This document shows positions 18,054 to 27,294 of a stretch of DNA of 64,000 bases, in pieces; positions within the stretch are counted from its first letter, which is position 1; every line of letters starts with the position of its first letter. Location of the stretch: NCBI RefSeq assembly GCF_001984155.1, contig NZ_MTQO01000023.1, forward strand, positions 1-64,000, read 5' to 3'. The notes below the pieces were generated by a model that worked only from the letters and a program-made list of their open reading frames with translations, was not told the DNA's origin and did not search any database. The DNA is from Actinosynnema sp. ALI-1.44. Its GTDB lineage: Bacteria > Actinomycetota > Actinomycetes > Mycobacteriales > Pseudonocardiaceae. A program made the position numbers and the translations under genes.

Positions 18054-19598
18054 ATGCAAGAGCACAGGAAACTGTGGCGATCCACCTTGGGCGCCGTCGC
18101 GGTCGCCGTCGCCGCGACGGCGACTGTGACGGGCGAAGCCGTGGCGCAACAACGGGAATCGACCGTCATGCAAGCCAGCCAGCCCTATCCGGGACAGTAC
18201 ATTGTGGTGCTCGGGAGCGGCGCCCGGGCCAGCGCCGCGGCCACAACGCTCACGCAGCGCTACGGCGGACAGGTGACCGACACGTACTCGGTCACCCTGA
18301 ACGGTTTCGCCGTTCGTGGCCTGTCCGAGCAGCAGGCGCGACGCCTGGCCGCGGACCCGTCGGTCAGGTCGGTGCACCAGGACGGCACGACGAGGGCGAC
18401 GGGCGAGCAGCCCAACCCGCCGTCGTGGGGTCTTGACCAGATCGACCAGCGAACGACCGCCCTGGACAAGAAGTACTCCTTCCCGAACTCGGGAGAGGGC
18501 GTGACCGCCTACGTCATCGATTCCGGGGTCAACGCGCAGCACCCCGAGTTCGATGGCCGGGCGGGACACGGGTACGACTTCCTCGACAACGACACCGACG
18601 CGAGCGACTGCTACTGGCACGGATCGCACGTGGCAGGAACGATCGCGGGCAAGACGGTCGGTGTGGCGAAGAAGGCCAAGGTCGTGGCCGTGCGTTCACT
18701 GAACTGCAACGGCTCCGGCCCGGACTCGGCCACGGTCAGCGCCATGGAATGGGTGGCGAAGAACGCCGTGAAGCCCGCTGTGGTGAACATGAGCCTGGGC
18801 ATGGACGTCGCCGGTGTCGGTGACGAGCAGGTCAAATCCATGGCGGCCAACGGCATCGTGGTGGCGGTGTCCGCGGGCAACGACGGCAAGGACGCGTGCG
18901 GCGTCAGCCCCGCTCGTGTTCCCGAAGCGCTCACCGTCGGCTGGTTCAACAAGGACCGCACCCGTAGCGGGAACTACGGCCGCTGCATCGACCTCTTCGC
19001 GCCGGGCGGCAACATCTACTCCAGCGACCACACCGGATCGTTCCGCACCGGCAGCGGCACGTCCATGGCCTCCCCGCACGTCGCGGGCGCAGCGGCGCTG
19101 TACCTGTCCGCGAACCCGAAGGCGACCCCGCAGCAGGTCGGTGAGGCGCTGGTGCGCAGTGCCAGCCCGGACCTGATCACCAATCCCGGGACGGACTCGC
19201 CGAACAAGGTCCTCTACGTCGGCGACATCGGCGGCGGCACGCCGCCCAGGTGCGGGGTCAGGAGCAACGACCAGGACGTGGCCATCCCCGACGCGGGGTC
19301 GACGGTGGGCACGTCCGTGAGCCAGGACTCCTGTGACGGCAAGGCTTCGGCGACGTTGCCGGTGCGGGTCGACATCGACCACAGCTACACCGGAGACCTC
19401 GCCGTCGACCTGATCGGCCCGAGTGGGACGTCCTACCCGCTCAAACGTGCGGGTGGCGTCGGCGAGTCCGGGGGTGTGCACCAGAGCTTCACCGTCGACG
19501 CCTCGCGCGAGGACGCGAACGGCACGTGGCAGCTCTCGGTGCGCGACAGCTACCGGTTCGACACCGGCACGCTCACCGGCTGGTCGATCACATTCTGA
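18054..19598 (+). CDS. Secreted S8 serine protease (proteinase K-like) with P-domain
   Basis: 514 residues: signal peptide (about 1-31), inhibitor I9 propeptide (48-112, YIVVLGSGA to VRSVHQDG), and a subtilase domain with catalytic Asp156 (VIDSG), His189 in HGSHVAG, oxyanion Asn276 (SAGND) and Ser337 in GTSMASPHVAG. A C-terminal proprotein-convertase P-domain follows (about 408-514, IPDAGSTVGT to LTGWSITF). The His motif has Ser where HGTHVAG is usual, as in many proteinase K-type enzymes. Start 18054 has GGAGGA 6 nt upstream; an earlier ATG at 18042 overlaps that site. The S1 protease follows after 55 nt. Confidence 0.95.
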   Translation: MQEHRKLWRSTLGAVAVAVAATATVTGEAVAQQRESTVMQASQPYPGQYIVVLGSGARASAAATTLTQRYGGQVTDTYSVTLNGFAVRGLSEQQARRLAADPSVRSVHQDGTTRATGEQPNPPSWGLDQIDQRTTALDKKYSFPNSGEGVTAYVIDSGVNAQHPEFDGRAGHGYDFLDNDTDASDCYWHGSHVAGTIAGKTVGVAKKAKVVAVRSLNCNGSGPDSATVSAMEWVAKNAVKPAVVNMSLGMDVAGVGDEQVKSMAANGIVVAVSAGNDGKDACGVSPARVPEALTVGWFNKDRTRSGNYGRCIDLFAPGGNIYSSDHTGSFRTGSGTSMASPHVAGAAALYLSANPKATPQQVGEALVRSASPDLITNPGTDSPNKVLYVGDIGGGTPPRCGVRSNDQDVAIPDAGSTVGTSVSQDSCDGKASATLPVRVDIDHSYTGDLAVDLIGPSGTSYPLKRAGGVGESGGVHQSFTVDASREDANGTWQLSVRDSYRFDTGTLTGWSITF

Positions 19599-19653
19599 CC
19601 GAAGTGGACGGACACCACTGTCACTCCTCATACCCTGCCTTCGAAGGAGAACG

Positions 19654-21120
19654 ATGAGAAGACCACGCCTCGTCGCGGTAGTCACCCTCGCACTGGCCAC
19701 GATGACGCTTCCCGTCATGGCCCCCGCCGGTGCCGCACCGATTGACGAGACCAGCATCGCGGCGACCCCGACCGCCGAGCTCCGCCCAGGCGGCGCGGGA
19801 GTCCGGATCGTCAACGGGGAGCGCACCACCGTCAAGGAGTATCCGTTCGTCATCGCCGGTATGCGTGTCGGGGGCGCCGGCCCGCAGGGACAGTCCTGCA
19901 CCGCCTCCGTCGTCGGCAAGCGCAAGATCCTCACCGCAGCGCACTGCATGGTCGACGCCACCGGCGCCAAGAGCTACATCTACGGCGACGACGACCTGAA
20001 CACACCGGGCGACGAGACGTTCCGCACGGCCGTCACCTCCTTCAAGACCCACCCCGGTTACACCGGCTCCGGCGGCTGGCGGACCGGCAACGACGTCGCG
20101 GTGGTCACCACCGCCGACGACCTCCCGGTGCCGGAGAACCAGTGGGCGAAGGTCGCGGGCTCCGCGGATGGCGCGCTCACCCAGCCGGGCAAGTCCGGCG
20201 TCTCCGTCGGTTACGGCAGAACGTCGTCGGGCGGCGGCTCCGGGGAGCTGCGCAGGACCACCATGCCGGTCAACGACGCCAACACGTGCCAGGTCTTCGA
20301 CATCCGGGTCAACGGCGAGCTGATGGTGTGCACGGGCTACAACGACGGGCGCACCGCCAACTGCTCGGGTGACAGCGGCGGCCCGTTCATCGTGGACGGT
20401 GTGATCGTCGGTGTCTCGTCGTGGGGTTCCAGCGGCTGCGACCGCTACAGCGTCATGGCCAGGCTGACGAACGCGATGGGCGACTGGGCTCGCGCCGAGA
20501 TCGGCGCGAACCCACCCGGCGACGGCAAGTTCTCGATGGCGCTGACACCGTCCTCGGGCAAGGTCACGCCCGGCAAACACGTCTCCACCAGTGTCACCAC
20601 GACCGCGGGTGACCAGGGCCCGGAGAAGCTGGACCTGAGCGCCTCCACCCTGCCCGCCGGGACCACGGCCACCTTCCAGCCCTCCTCGACCGTCAACTCC
20701 GGTGAGGTGGCCAAGCTGACCCTGGAAACCTCGGCGAGCACTCCGGCGGGCACCCACAAGGTCACCATCACGGCCAAGGGCGTCTCCGGCGCCAAGACCG
20801 CCGAATTCGCGCTCACGGTCGGTGACGGTGGCACCGCCGACGGCCCCAAGCCGTCCGCATCGCCGAGTTCCGGCACCGTCCCGCCCGGTGGCTACGCCAA
20901 CGCGACGATCACCGTCACCGGTGGCACGGGATCCGTCCGGCTCAGCGGCACGGGCCTGCCCAACCCGCCCATCTTCTCGCCGCAGACCGTCAAACCCGGC
21001 GGTACCGCGCGGATGACGATCATGGGCCCGTACCAGCGCGGGACCTACAAGGTCACCATCACCGCGACGGACAGCACCGGCAAGACCGGGACCACGGAGT
21101 ACACCCTCACAGTCCGGTGA
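19654..21120 (+). CDS. Secreted S1 (trypsin-like) protease with two Ig-like repeats
   Basis: 488 residues: signal peptide (1-28, ending AGAAP), a short propeptide, and a mature start RIVNGERTTV at residue 51 as in trypsins. The triad is His97 (TAAHC), Asp147 (GNDVAV) and Ser241 in NCSGDSGGPF. The S1 domain ends near residue 285. Two immunoglobulin-like repeats follow (about 292-387 and 395-488), each rich in Thr/Ser and ending in a KVTITA strand, suited to binding a surface or substrate. GAAGGAG precedes ATG 19654. It is probably co-transcribed with the subtilase. Confidence 0.94.
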   Translation: MRRPRLVAVVTLALATMTLPVMAPAGAAPIDETSIAATPTAELRPGGAGVRIVNGERTTVKEYPFVIAGMRVGGAGPQGQSCTASVVGKRKILTAAHCMVDATGAKSYIYGDDDLNTPGDETFRTAVTSFKTHPGYTGSGGWRTGNDVAVVTTADDLPVPENQWAKVAGSADGALTQPGKSGVSVGYGRTSSGGGSGELRRTTMPVNDANTCQVFDIRVNGELMVCTGYNDGRTANCSGDSGGPFIVDGVIVGVSSWGSSGCDRYSVMARLTNAMGDWARAEIGANPPGDGKFSMALTPSSGKVTPGKHVSTSVTTTAGDQGPEKLDLSASTLPAGTTATFQPSSTVNSGEVAKLTLETSASTPAGTHKVTITAKGVSGAKTAEFALTVGDGGTADGPKPSASPSSGTVPPGGYANATITVTGGTGSVRLSGTGLPNPPIFSPQTVKPGGTARMTIMGPYQRGTYKVTITATDSTGKTGTTEYTLTVR

Positions 21121-21170
21121 TCTTCAAGTCGGCGTGCACGTGATCTCGTCACCGCTGCACGCCCGGGAAC

Positions 21171-21212
21171 CCGTGGAGCCTGCGACTGCCTCGGCAGCCG
21201 CCGGCTCCACGG
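21171..21212 (+). terminator. Hairpin terminator after the protease pair
   Basis: CCGTGGAGCC (21171-21180) pairs with GGCTCCACGG (21203-21212); a second short pairing (GACTGCC with GGCAG) can form inside the loop. It lies 50 nt after the S1 protease stop and before the opposing TetR gene end. Confidence 0.65.
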
Positions 21213-21268
21213 CCGTCGACCGCTGTCACGCGGCACGACAACATCGCTCCTGCTCGCAAGGCGCACGG

Positions 21269-21862
21269 CTAGCCGCCGCGGGCCTGCCGGTCGATCATGG
21301 ACACCAGGGTCGAGACGAGCTCCTCGGCTGTGACGTGCCACTTGTCCTCGGACAGGTGTCCGTTGACCTCCATGTCCGTGATCCCGTGCACGCTGGTCAG
21401 CAGCAGCGCCGCGAATCGCCGGGTGTCCTGTCCGCCGACCAGATCGTCGACGATGGCCATGAACTCGCCCTGGGCGCGGTCGCCCGCCTTGACCGCTGCG
21501 CTGACCACCGCCGGGTCACCGACCGGAGATGTGAACATCAGCCGGTAGAGGTGCGGCTGGCGGCGGCCGATCGTCATCAGCGCGGCCAGGGCGCGTTGCA
21601 GCTTCTCGGCAGCGAGCATCCGCGGATCGGTGCGCACCGGCTCGACGTCGTCCGCGAGCCGCTCTAGGGCCTCGGCCGCGATGGTGGTCAGCAGGCTGTC
21701 CTTGTCCGGGAAGTGCCCGTACGGCGCCCCGCGAGTGACCCCCGCACGCGCCCCGACCGCGCGCAACGTCACCGCCTCCGGGCCACCGCTGTCCAGCAGT
21801 TCGGCGGCAGCGTCCAGCAGGGCGCGTCGCGTTGCGGCGGCGGATTCCGCACGGCTGGCCAT
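21269..21862 (-). CDS. TetR/AcrR family repressor
   Basis: 197 residues. The N-terminal HTH spans AATRRALLDAAAELLDSGG through LRAVGARAGVTRGAPYGHF and PDKDSLL. The C-terminal ligand domain has the TetR_C_33-like MFTSPVGDP and VHGITDMEVNGHL features. It is divergent from the SDR gene at 21915, and the 52-bp gap holds overlapping palindromes that cover the SDR -35 box, so it very likely represses the SDR and itself. The start is 21862, or 21871/21874 in a row of in-frame ATGs; none has a strong ribosome site. Confidence 0.9.
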   Translation of the reverse strand: MASRAESAAATRRALLDAAAELLDSGGPEAVTLRAVGARAGVTRGAPYGHFPDKDSLLTTIAAEALERLADDVEPVRTDPRMLAAEKLQRALAALMTIGRRQPHLYRLMFTSPVGDPAVVSAAVKAGDRAQGEFMAIVDDLVGGQDTRRFAALLLTSVHGITDMEVNGHLSEDKWHVTAEELVSTLVSMIDRQARGG

Positions 21863-21874
21863 GCCGATCATCAT

Positions 21875-21914
21875 ACAGTTGACACTGTCATCTGAGACGC
21901 CTAGCGTCACTTGT
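21875..21914 (+). promoter_or_regulatory. TetR operator overlapping a leaderless SDR promoter
   Basis: TGACACTGTCA (21880-21890) is a palindrome, nested in ACAGTTGACACTGT on the other centre. It overlaps TTGACA (-35, 21879-21884). A 17-bp spacer leads to TAGCGT (-10, 21902-21907), and the SDR ATG at 21915 lies 7 nt after it, so the transcript would begin at the start codon. Confidence 0.65.
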
Positions 21915-22787
21915 ATGACAACGTCACATGAAATCCGGGACTGCGTCGTCGTGACCGGGGCCTCGACCGGGATCGGCGCGGCGTCTGCCCGCGAGCTGGC
22001 GCGCCGCGGATTCCACGTCCTGGCCGGCGTCCGCCGCGACCAGGACGCGGACGCGCTCCGTGCGCCGGGTATCGAGCCGGTCATCCTCGACATCACCCAG
22101 CCCGGCCACATCACTGAGCTGGCCGCCCGCGTCGATTCGCAGGCAGGTGCGTTGCGCGCGCTCGTGAACAACGCTGCCATCCAGATCAACGCCCCTCTCG
22201 AGATCCTGCCGCTGAGCGAGTGGCGCAGGCAGTTCGAGGTCAACCTCTTCGGCCACGTCGCCGTCACCCAGGCGCTGCTGCCCGCGCTACTGCGCCACTC
22301 GGGCCGGGTGGTCAACATCAGCTCGGTCGGCGGGCGGGTCGCCATGCCCACGTACGGCCCCTACGCGGGCACGAAGTTCGCCCTCGAGGCGATCAGCGAC
22401 TCGCTGCGCCGGGAACTGGCGCCGCTGGGCGTGCGGGTGGTGGTCGTCGAGCCCGGCTCGGTCCGCACGGAGATGGCGGACCGGGTGATCGTCGCCACGA
22501 ACCAGGCGGCCGCCGTCATGTCACCGGAACAGCGTGACCGCTACGGAAGCCTGATCCAGGCGATCAACGCGCACTCTGCCGCCCACACCCCCGGGGGCAC
22601 CCCCGCCGACGCCGCGGCCAGGGTGATCGCGAAGGCCGTGACCACCCGAAAGCCACGCACCCGCTACACCATCGGCCGTGACGCGGCCCTGATCACGCGC
22701 CTGACGCGGGTACTGCCCGACCGGATGCTCGACCGAATCCTCGTGGCCAGCCTCCGTCCGCACTACCCGAAGGCGACCACGGCGTGA
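21915..22787 (+). CDS. Short-chain dehydrogenase/reductase (SDR)
   Basis: 290 residues of the classical SDR fold: cofactor motif VVTGASTGIGAASAREL, NNAA at the end of strand four, catalytic Ser in NISSVGG and Y-x-x-x-K in YGPYAGTKFALEAI, then PGSVRTEM. The length and a C-terminal RYTIGRDAALITRL resemble the 11-beta-HSD/KR-like branch often annotated as SDR family oxidoreductase. The substrate is unknown. It starts at ATG 21915 on a leaderless promoter and is divergent from the TetR repressor, which suggests it is induced by the compound it modifies. Confidence 0.92.
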   Translation: MTTSHEIRDCVVVTGASTGIGAASARELARRGFHVLAGVRRDQDADALRAPGIEPVILDITQPGHITELAARVDSQAGALRALVNNAAIQINAPLEILPLSEWRRQFEVNLFGHVAVTQALLPALLRHSGRVVNISSVGGRVAMPTYGPYAGTKFALEAISDSLRRELAPLGVRVVVVEPGSVRTEMADRVIVATNQAAAVMSPEQRDRYGSLIQAINAHSAAHTPGGTPADAAARVIAKAVTTRKPRTRYTIGRDAALITRLTRVLPDRMLDRILVASLRPHYPKATTA

Positions 22788-23119
22788 AACTCCAGTTCGG
22801 TCAAGGTCAGTATTTGATCAACCGAATCCGCCAGCCAGCTTCAGACGGTTCGACCGCTATCCGGCCGAACCAATCCCTATCGATCTGCTGCGGCGGCGAA
22901 TGCGTGCTCGGGGATGTCGCTTGTTCTCTGGGGGCGCCGGTCCGAGGTGGGGGGCCTGTCCGGTTGAACTTGGCGGAATCAGTGGTTGGTGTGCGGTCGT
23001 TCGCGATTCTGACCGCGACGCCCAAGATCGACGACTCGGGCACGTTGAACGACCCGGTGCCGTGCCCGGACGCGGAACTGTTCACCACCGCGGTGGTCAA
23101 CAGCATCACGAAGGGCTGA
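22784..23119 (+). pseudogene. Unrecognised fragment ending in a plausible protein C-terminus
   Basis: The frame overlaps the SDR stop by 4 nt (GTGA). The first 60 codons look random, but the end (TPKIDDSGTLNDPVPCPDAE, then TTAVVNSITKG) resembles a real exported-protein tail. It converges on the LAL gene with a 14-bp overlap. It may be a 5'-lost gene remnant. No family is recognised. Confidence 0.3.
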
Positions 23120-25808
23120 CGTTCTCGTCCGCCCAGCGGGCCAGGGCGATCCGCGAGGTCAGGCCGAGTTTCGCATAGCTGTTGCGCAGGTGGGTCTCGA
23201 CCGTGCGTTCGCTCAGGAACAACCGTGCCGCGATGTCCGAATTGGACAGCCCCTCGCCGAGCAGCCGCACCACTTCGGTCTCCCGCCTGGTGAGCACGCC
23301 GTCACCGCGGACCGTACGCGGCCGCACCCCCAGCGACCGGGCGAGCTGACGGGCCCGGTCCGCCCACGACGACGTCCCCGACTGCTCGAACACCGCCAAC
23401 GCCCGGACGACCGCGTCCCGGTCACCGCCCGCCTCGGCGCTCTCCAGCCGGCACTGGGCGGCCAGCAACGGGCACCCGATCGTGTCGAACCGGTCCGCGA
23501 CCTCGGCCAGCAACGCGGCGTCCCGGAGCCGTAGCCCCCTGAGCCGGTCGGCGCACGCGATCAACAGCGGCGGCTGGGTGACCCCGATCCGCAGCGCCGC
23601 CTCGGTGTCGGCCAGCAGCTCCACGTCCCCGGCCCGCGCCGCCGCCAACCCGGTGAACAGGGCACGCAGGGTTGCCGAAAACGGGTCGTTGAACAGCGAG
23701 TAGAACGTCAACCGCGTGCTCGTGCCGCTCCGGCCCTCCTGGAGCGCGATGGCCGCGTTCGCCATCTCCGTGACGTTGTAGAGGCTCTGCTCCGGCGACA
23801 GGTACATCCCCCGCGCCTGCGTGAGCATCGTCTTCGCCTCGGGCAGGCGTCCCTGCTCGGCCAGCAGGAACGCCTGGCCCGCCCGGGTACGTGCCATCGA
23901 CCGCGGCAGGCCGGCGCGGCGGGCGATGGCGTACCCGGTGTCGATCGCGCGGCTCGCGGCGCGGATGTCCCCGATCAGGTAGTGGGTGAACCCCGTGATG
24001 TAGTACTCCCAGGTACGCAGCGACGGCGCGTCGACGTGCACCTCGTCCGCAACGAGCTGCGACGCCAGTTCCGCCGAGCGGGACATGTCGCCGAACAGCA
24101 TGTACGACCCGCTGGCGATCATCCGCGTGTAGTGCGCGAAGAATGGTTGCTCCCGCGCGCACTGGTCGGCGTGCGCGATCGAGACCTCCGCGTACGACAA
24201 CGCCTCCGCCAGCCGCTGGTCGAACAACAGCAACGCACTTCGCCCCAGGTAGCCCACTGCCTGGCCCGCCGGTGACGGGTCGGTCTCGACGAACCCGGCC
24301 AGCCGGCGGGTGATCTCCCTGGCCTTGTCCACGTCCGTGTGCCGGATGCTGAACACGAACGCCTGGACGGCGGCCTCCAACGACTGGCCGGTGATGGCCG
24401 TGGCCGTGGCGACCACCCGTTCGTTGACCGCGTCCGAGTCGTACCGTTCGGCGTCGAGCAACGCCATCCGGAACCGCAGCTCACCGAGCAGGTCGTCCTG
24501 CCCGTGCCGCTGTGCCAGGTCGATCGCTCTGGTCCACGCCTCGGCGGCCTCGTCGAACCGGCTCGCGGCCTGCTGGGCCCGTCCGACGCCCTCCAGCAGC
24601 GCCGGCGCCTGGTCGGGCTCGGCCTGCGTCGCGGCGATCTCCAGGTATCGGACGGCCTCGTCGGCCGCGCGCATCGCCAGTGCCCGCCAGCCCGCGTCGG
24701 CCATGATCCGCGCGGCACGCGCGCTGTCGACCAGGGAACCGGCCTCGCGGTAGTGCGGCGCGAGTGCGAGCACGTCGTCCGGGCTCACCTTCTCGATCGC
24801 GGTGACCATCGACGCGTGCAGCTGGCGTCGTTCACCGAGCGTGAGCTCCGCGTACGCGACCTCGGCGTACAACGGGTGCCCCACCCGGTACGCCAGGGTC
24901 CGGCCAGCCACGTGCTCGGTGACCAGCCCACCCACCACCAGGGCCTTGAGCGCCGACTCGAAACCGGGAGAGCCGTACACGTCCCGCAGGACCTCGTCGG
25001 TACCGGCCTCCCCGGCGACCGCGACGATCTCCAACAACCGCCGTGGGCCCGCGTCGAGCGCGTGCAAGCGGCCGAGCACCACGTCCCGGATGATCACCGG
25101 CAGCGCGGCACCAGCGCGGAAACCCTCGTGCACCAGCGCGGTCACGAACAGCGGGACACCCTTGGCGCGGGTGGTGACACCGGCGAGGAACGCCCCGTCC
25201 GGCTCACGGCCCAGCAGCGCGCTGGTCAACTCGGCCACCTGCTGGTCCGCCAACGGCGTCAACGTGATCTCGGCAGCCGGGTCGGCGCGCCGGACCGTCA
25301 TCCCGAGATCGCCGACGGGCGTGCCGGCCTCCACCGGCCGGTACGCGCCCAGGACCAACACCCCGCGCGCGTTCTGCCCGATGTAGTGCACCAGCTCGAC
25401 CGTGCCGCGGTCGGCCCAGTGCAGGTCGTCGACCATCAGCACGGCTGGCGCGAGCTGCTCGACGAACTCCCGCATGGCCTCGAACATCCGGGTGCGTTCC
25501 AGGTCCGGGTTGTCACTCGGCTGCGGTGCCAGCAGCCGTGCCAGCCTGGGGTTCGTGTCGCCGACGTACGGCCGGAACGCCTCCACGATGGGCGCGTACG
25601 CCAGGCCGGCGTGCAGCGGGTGCGCCTGACCGTGCAGCACGGTCAGGCCGTCAGCGCGGGCGAGGTCGAGGACGTGGGCGGCGAGCGTCGACTTGCCGAT
25701 ACCGGCCTCACCGCGCAGCAGCATCAGGCGGCCACTCCCGGCCCGGGTGTCCCGAACCGCCTGGCTGAGCGCGGCGATCTCCCGGTCCCGCCCAACGATC
25801 CTCATCAC
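23106..25808 (-). CDS. LAL-type LuxR family transcriptional regulator
   Basis: 900 residues. The N-terminal ATPase holds Walker A GEAGIGKST (residues 33-41) and Walker B VLMVDDLHWAD near 132; a helical repeat middle part (about 330-830) follows. The C-terminal LuxR HTH is LTRRETEVVRLLGEGLSNSD, then RLFLSERTVETHLRNSY. It is the second LAL in the window and is clearly divergent from the one at 14989 (different spacing and HTH), so it is not a recent duplicate. Starts GTG 25808 and ATG 25805 are adjacent. The neighbouring Tat-lipoprotein PLP enzyme gene is divergent, across a DUF1015 remnant. Confidence 0.92.
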   Translation of the reverse strand: MMRIVGRDREIAALSQAVRDTRAGSGRLMLLRGEAGIGKSTLAAHVLDLARADGLTVLHGQAHPLHAGLAYAPIVEAFRPYVGDTNPRLARLLAPQPSDNPDLERTRMFEAMREFVEQLAPAVLMVDDLHWADRGTVELVHYIGQNARGVLVLGAYRPVEAGTPVGDLGMTVRRADPAAEITLTPLADQQVAELTSALLGREPDGAFLAGVTTRAKGVPLFVTALVHEGFRAGAALPVIIRDVVLGRLHALDAGPRRLLEIVAVAGEAGTDEVLRDVYGSPGFESALKALVVGGLVTEHVAGRTLAYRVGHPLYAEVAYAELTLGERRQLHASMVTAIEKVSPDDVLALAPHYREAGSLVDSARAARIMADAGWRALAMRAADEAVRYLEIAATQAEPDQAPALLEGVGRAQQAASRFDEAAEAWTRAIDLAQRHGQDDLLGELRFRMALLDAERYDSDAVNERVVATATAITGQSLEAAVQAFVFSIRHTDVDKAREITRRLAGFVETDPSPAGQAVGYLGRSALLLFDQRLAEALSYAEVSIAHADQCAREQPFFAHYTRMIASGSYMLFGDMSRSAELASQLVADEVHVDAPSLRTWEYYITGFTHYLIGDIRAASRAIDTGYAIARRAGLPRSMARTRAGQAFLLAEQGRLPEAKTMLTQARGMYLSPEQSLYNVTEMANAAIALQEGRSGTSTRLTFYSLFNDPFSATLRALFTGLAAARAGDVELLADTEAALRIGVTQPPLLIACADRLRGLRLRDAALLAEVADRFDTIGCPLLAAQCRLESAEAGGDRDAVVRALAVFEQSGTSSWADRARQLARSLGVRPRTVRGDGVLTRRETEVVRLLGEGLSNSDIAARLFLSERTVETHLRNSYAKLGLTSRIALARWADENVSPS

Positions 25809-25826
25809 GGCGAGTGTACGACCTGG

Positions 25827-25976
25827 TCACCGAAGGTTGGCCAGCACCAACCCGCTGCGCGGCTTCGGCGTGAAGTACGTGGCCTGCCGCGGCATCGGCC
25901 GACCGGTGAGCACCCGGTCCATGGGAACCGGCGCGATCATGACCACGGCGTCGGTTGGATGCCCGGTCGGCTGGTT
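25827..25976 (-). pseudogene. C-terminal remnant of a DUF1015 protein
   Basis: A 49-codon minus-strand stretch bounded by stops reads TDAVVMIAPVPMDRVLTGRP, then MPRQATYFTPKPRSGLVLANLR and a stop. The MP-x-x-(S/A)T-(Y/F)F-x-PKP-x-(S/T)GLV pattern is the usual C-terminus of DUF1015 proteins, which are about 400 residues long. Nothing upstream matches, so only the end survives. The call rests on remembered family pattern. Confidence 0.55.
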
Positions 25977-26019
25977 TCATGATCCCCTTGTGCCCCAAGG
26001 CAAGGAATACGATGCGGGG

Positions 26020-27294
26020 ATGATGAGCATTGACCGGCGAGGGCTGTTGCTCGGTGGCTCAGCCGCGGCACTGGCCGCATGCGCGGGATCGGCCCCGACA
26101 ACCCGATCCCAGGCCGAGGCGACAGACGCCACCGAGTTCGACCCGTTCGACTGGGCATCGGTGCGGGCCCAGTTTCCGCTCGACACGAATCTCGTGCACT
26201 TGGCCGCGTTCGTGCTTGCCGCGCACCCGAAGCCGGTCCGTGCCGCGATCGACCGGCACCGCCAAGAGTTGGACGCCGACACCGAGGGCTACCTCCAGGA
26301 AACCTGGATGTTGGAGGAGAACGTCCGGGCTGCTGCCGCCTCCTATCTCGGCGCCGAGCCGGGCCAGATCGCACTCACCGACAGCACGACGATGGGTACC
26401 GGCCTGCTGTACTCCGGGCTGCGGTTGGTGCCCGGCCAGGACATCGTCACCACGACGCACGACTTCCACGCCACCGTCGAAGGACTTCGCCTGCTCGTTG
26501 CGCGTACCGGTGCGCCGATGCGCCGCGTCGCGCTCTACGACAATCCGCGAGCCGCTACCGAGACCGAGATCCTCGCCCGTGTGCGGGCCGCGATTGGCCC
26601 GAGAACCCGCGTGGTCGCGTTGACTTGGGTGCACTCCGGCACCGGAGTGCGGCTGCCGATCCCGGCGGTCGCGGAACTGATCGCCGAGCTGAACAACGGC
26701 AGGGCACCGGCTGACCGCGCGTTGCTGTGCGTCGACGGCGTGCACGGGTTTGGCGTGGTCGACGCCGGCGTGGTCGACCTCGGTTGTGACTTCCTCACGA
26801 CAGGCACGCACAAATGGCTGTTCGGACCGCGTGGCACCGGACTGCTGTGGGGCCGCGCGTGGGACGCCCTCGCGCCGCTGATCCCCACGTTCTCCGGCAC
26901 CGAAACCCCTGGGGCCGTGCACACCCCCGGCGGCTACCACTCGTTCGAGCACCGCTGGGCAGTCCGCGAGGCGTTCGACTTCCACCGACGGATCGGCCGC
27001 GCGAGGATCGCCAAGCGGGTCACCGAGCAGGCGACGCAACTGAAGGCGGGTCTCCGCGGAATCCCGACCGTTACGCTGATCACGCCGGACGACCCGAACC
27101 TGTCGGCGGGAATCGTGTGCTGCGAGGTGGACGGCATGGACGCGTTCACCGCGACACGGCGGCTGCGGGAGCAGCACCGGATCGTGGCCAGCGTCACCCC
27201 GTATGAGCAGCAGTATCTGCGGTTCGGGCCGAGCATGGTGACCACGCCGGAGCAGATCGACCGGACGATCGAGGCGGTCAAGCTGCTGCGGTGA
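26020..27294 (+). CDS. Tat-exported lipoprotein, PLP-dependent class V aminotransferase-like
   Basis: 424 residues. The N-terminus is a Tat signal with RRGLLLGG followed by a lipobox (ALAACAGS), so the protein should be lipid-anchored outside the membrane. The rest is a class V fold related to isopenicillin-N epimerase and cysteine desulfurases: a TDSTTMGTGLLYSGL phosphate-binding loop, HDFHATVEGL, WVHSGTG, CVDGVHGFG with the PLP-pairing Asp, and the Schiff-base Lys in TGTHKWLFGPRGTG. The reaction is unknown; epimerisation or elimination on an amino acid or peptide is possible. An extracellular PLP enzyme of this fold is unusual. Confidence 0.88.
   Translation: MMSIDRRGLLLGGSAAALAACAGSAPTTRSQAEATDATEFDPFDWASVRAQFPLDTNLVHLAAFVLAAHPKPVRAAIDRHRQELDADTEGYLQETWMLEENVRAAAASYLGAEPGQIALTDSTTMGTGLLYSGLRLVPGQDIVTTTHDFHATVEGLRLLVARTGAPMRRVALYDNPRAATETEILARVRAAIGPRTRVVALTWVHSGTGVRLPIPAVAELIAELNNGRAPADRALLCVDGVHGFGVVDAGVVDLGCDFLTTGTHKWLFGPRGTGLLWGRAWDALAPLIPTFSGTETPGAVHTPGGYHSFEHRWAVREAFDFHRRIGRARIAKRVTEQATQLKAGLRGIPTVTLITPDDPNLSAGIVCCEVDGMDAFTATRRLREQHRIVASVTPYEQQYLRFGPSMVTTPEQIDRTIEAVKLLR

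Noticed and set aside
24339-25982. 547-codon plus-strand frame opposite the LAL gene
   Set aside because: Antisense shadow: the minus strand encodes Walker motifs and a LuxR HTH, while this frame has none and an unnatural composition.
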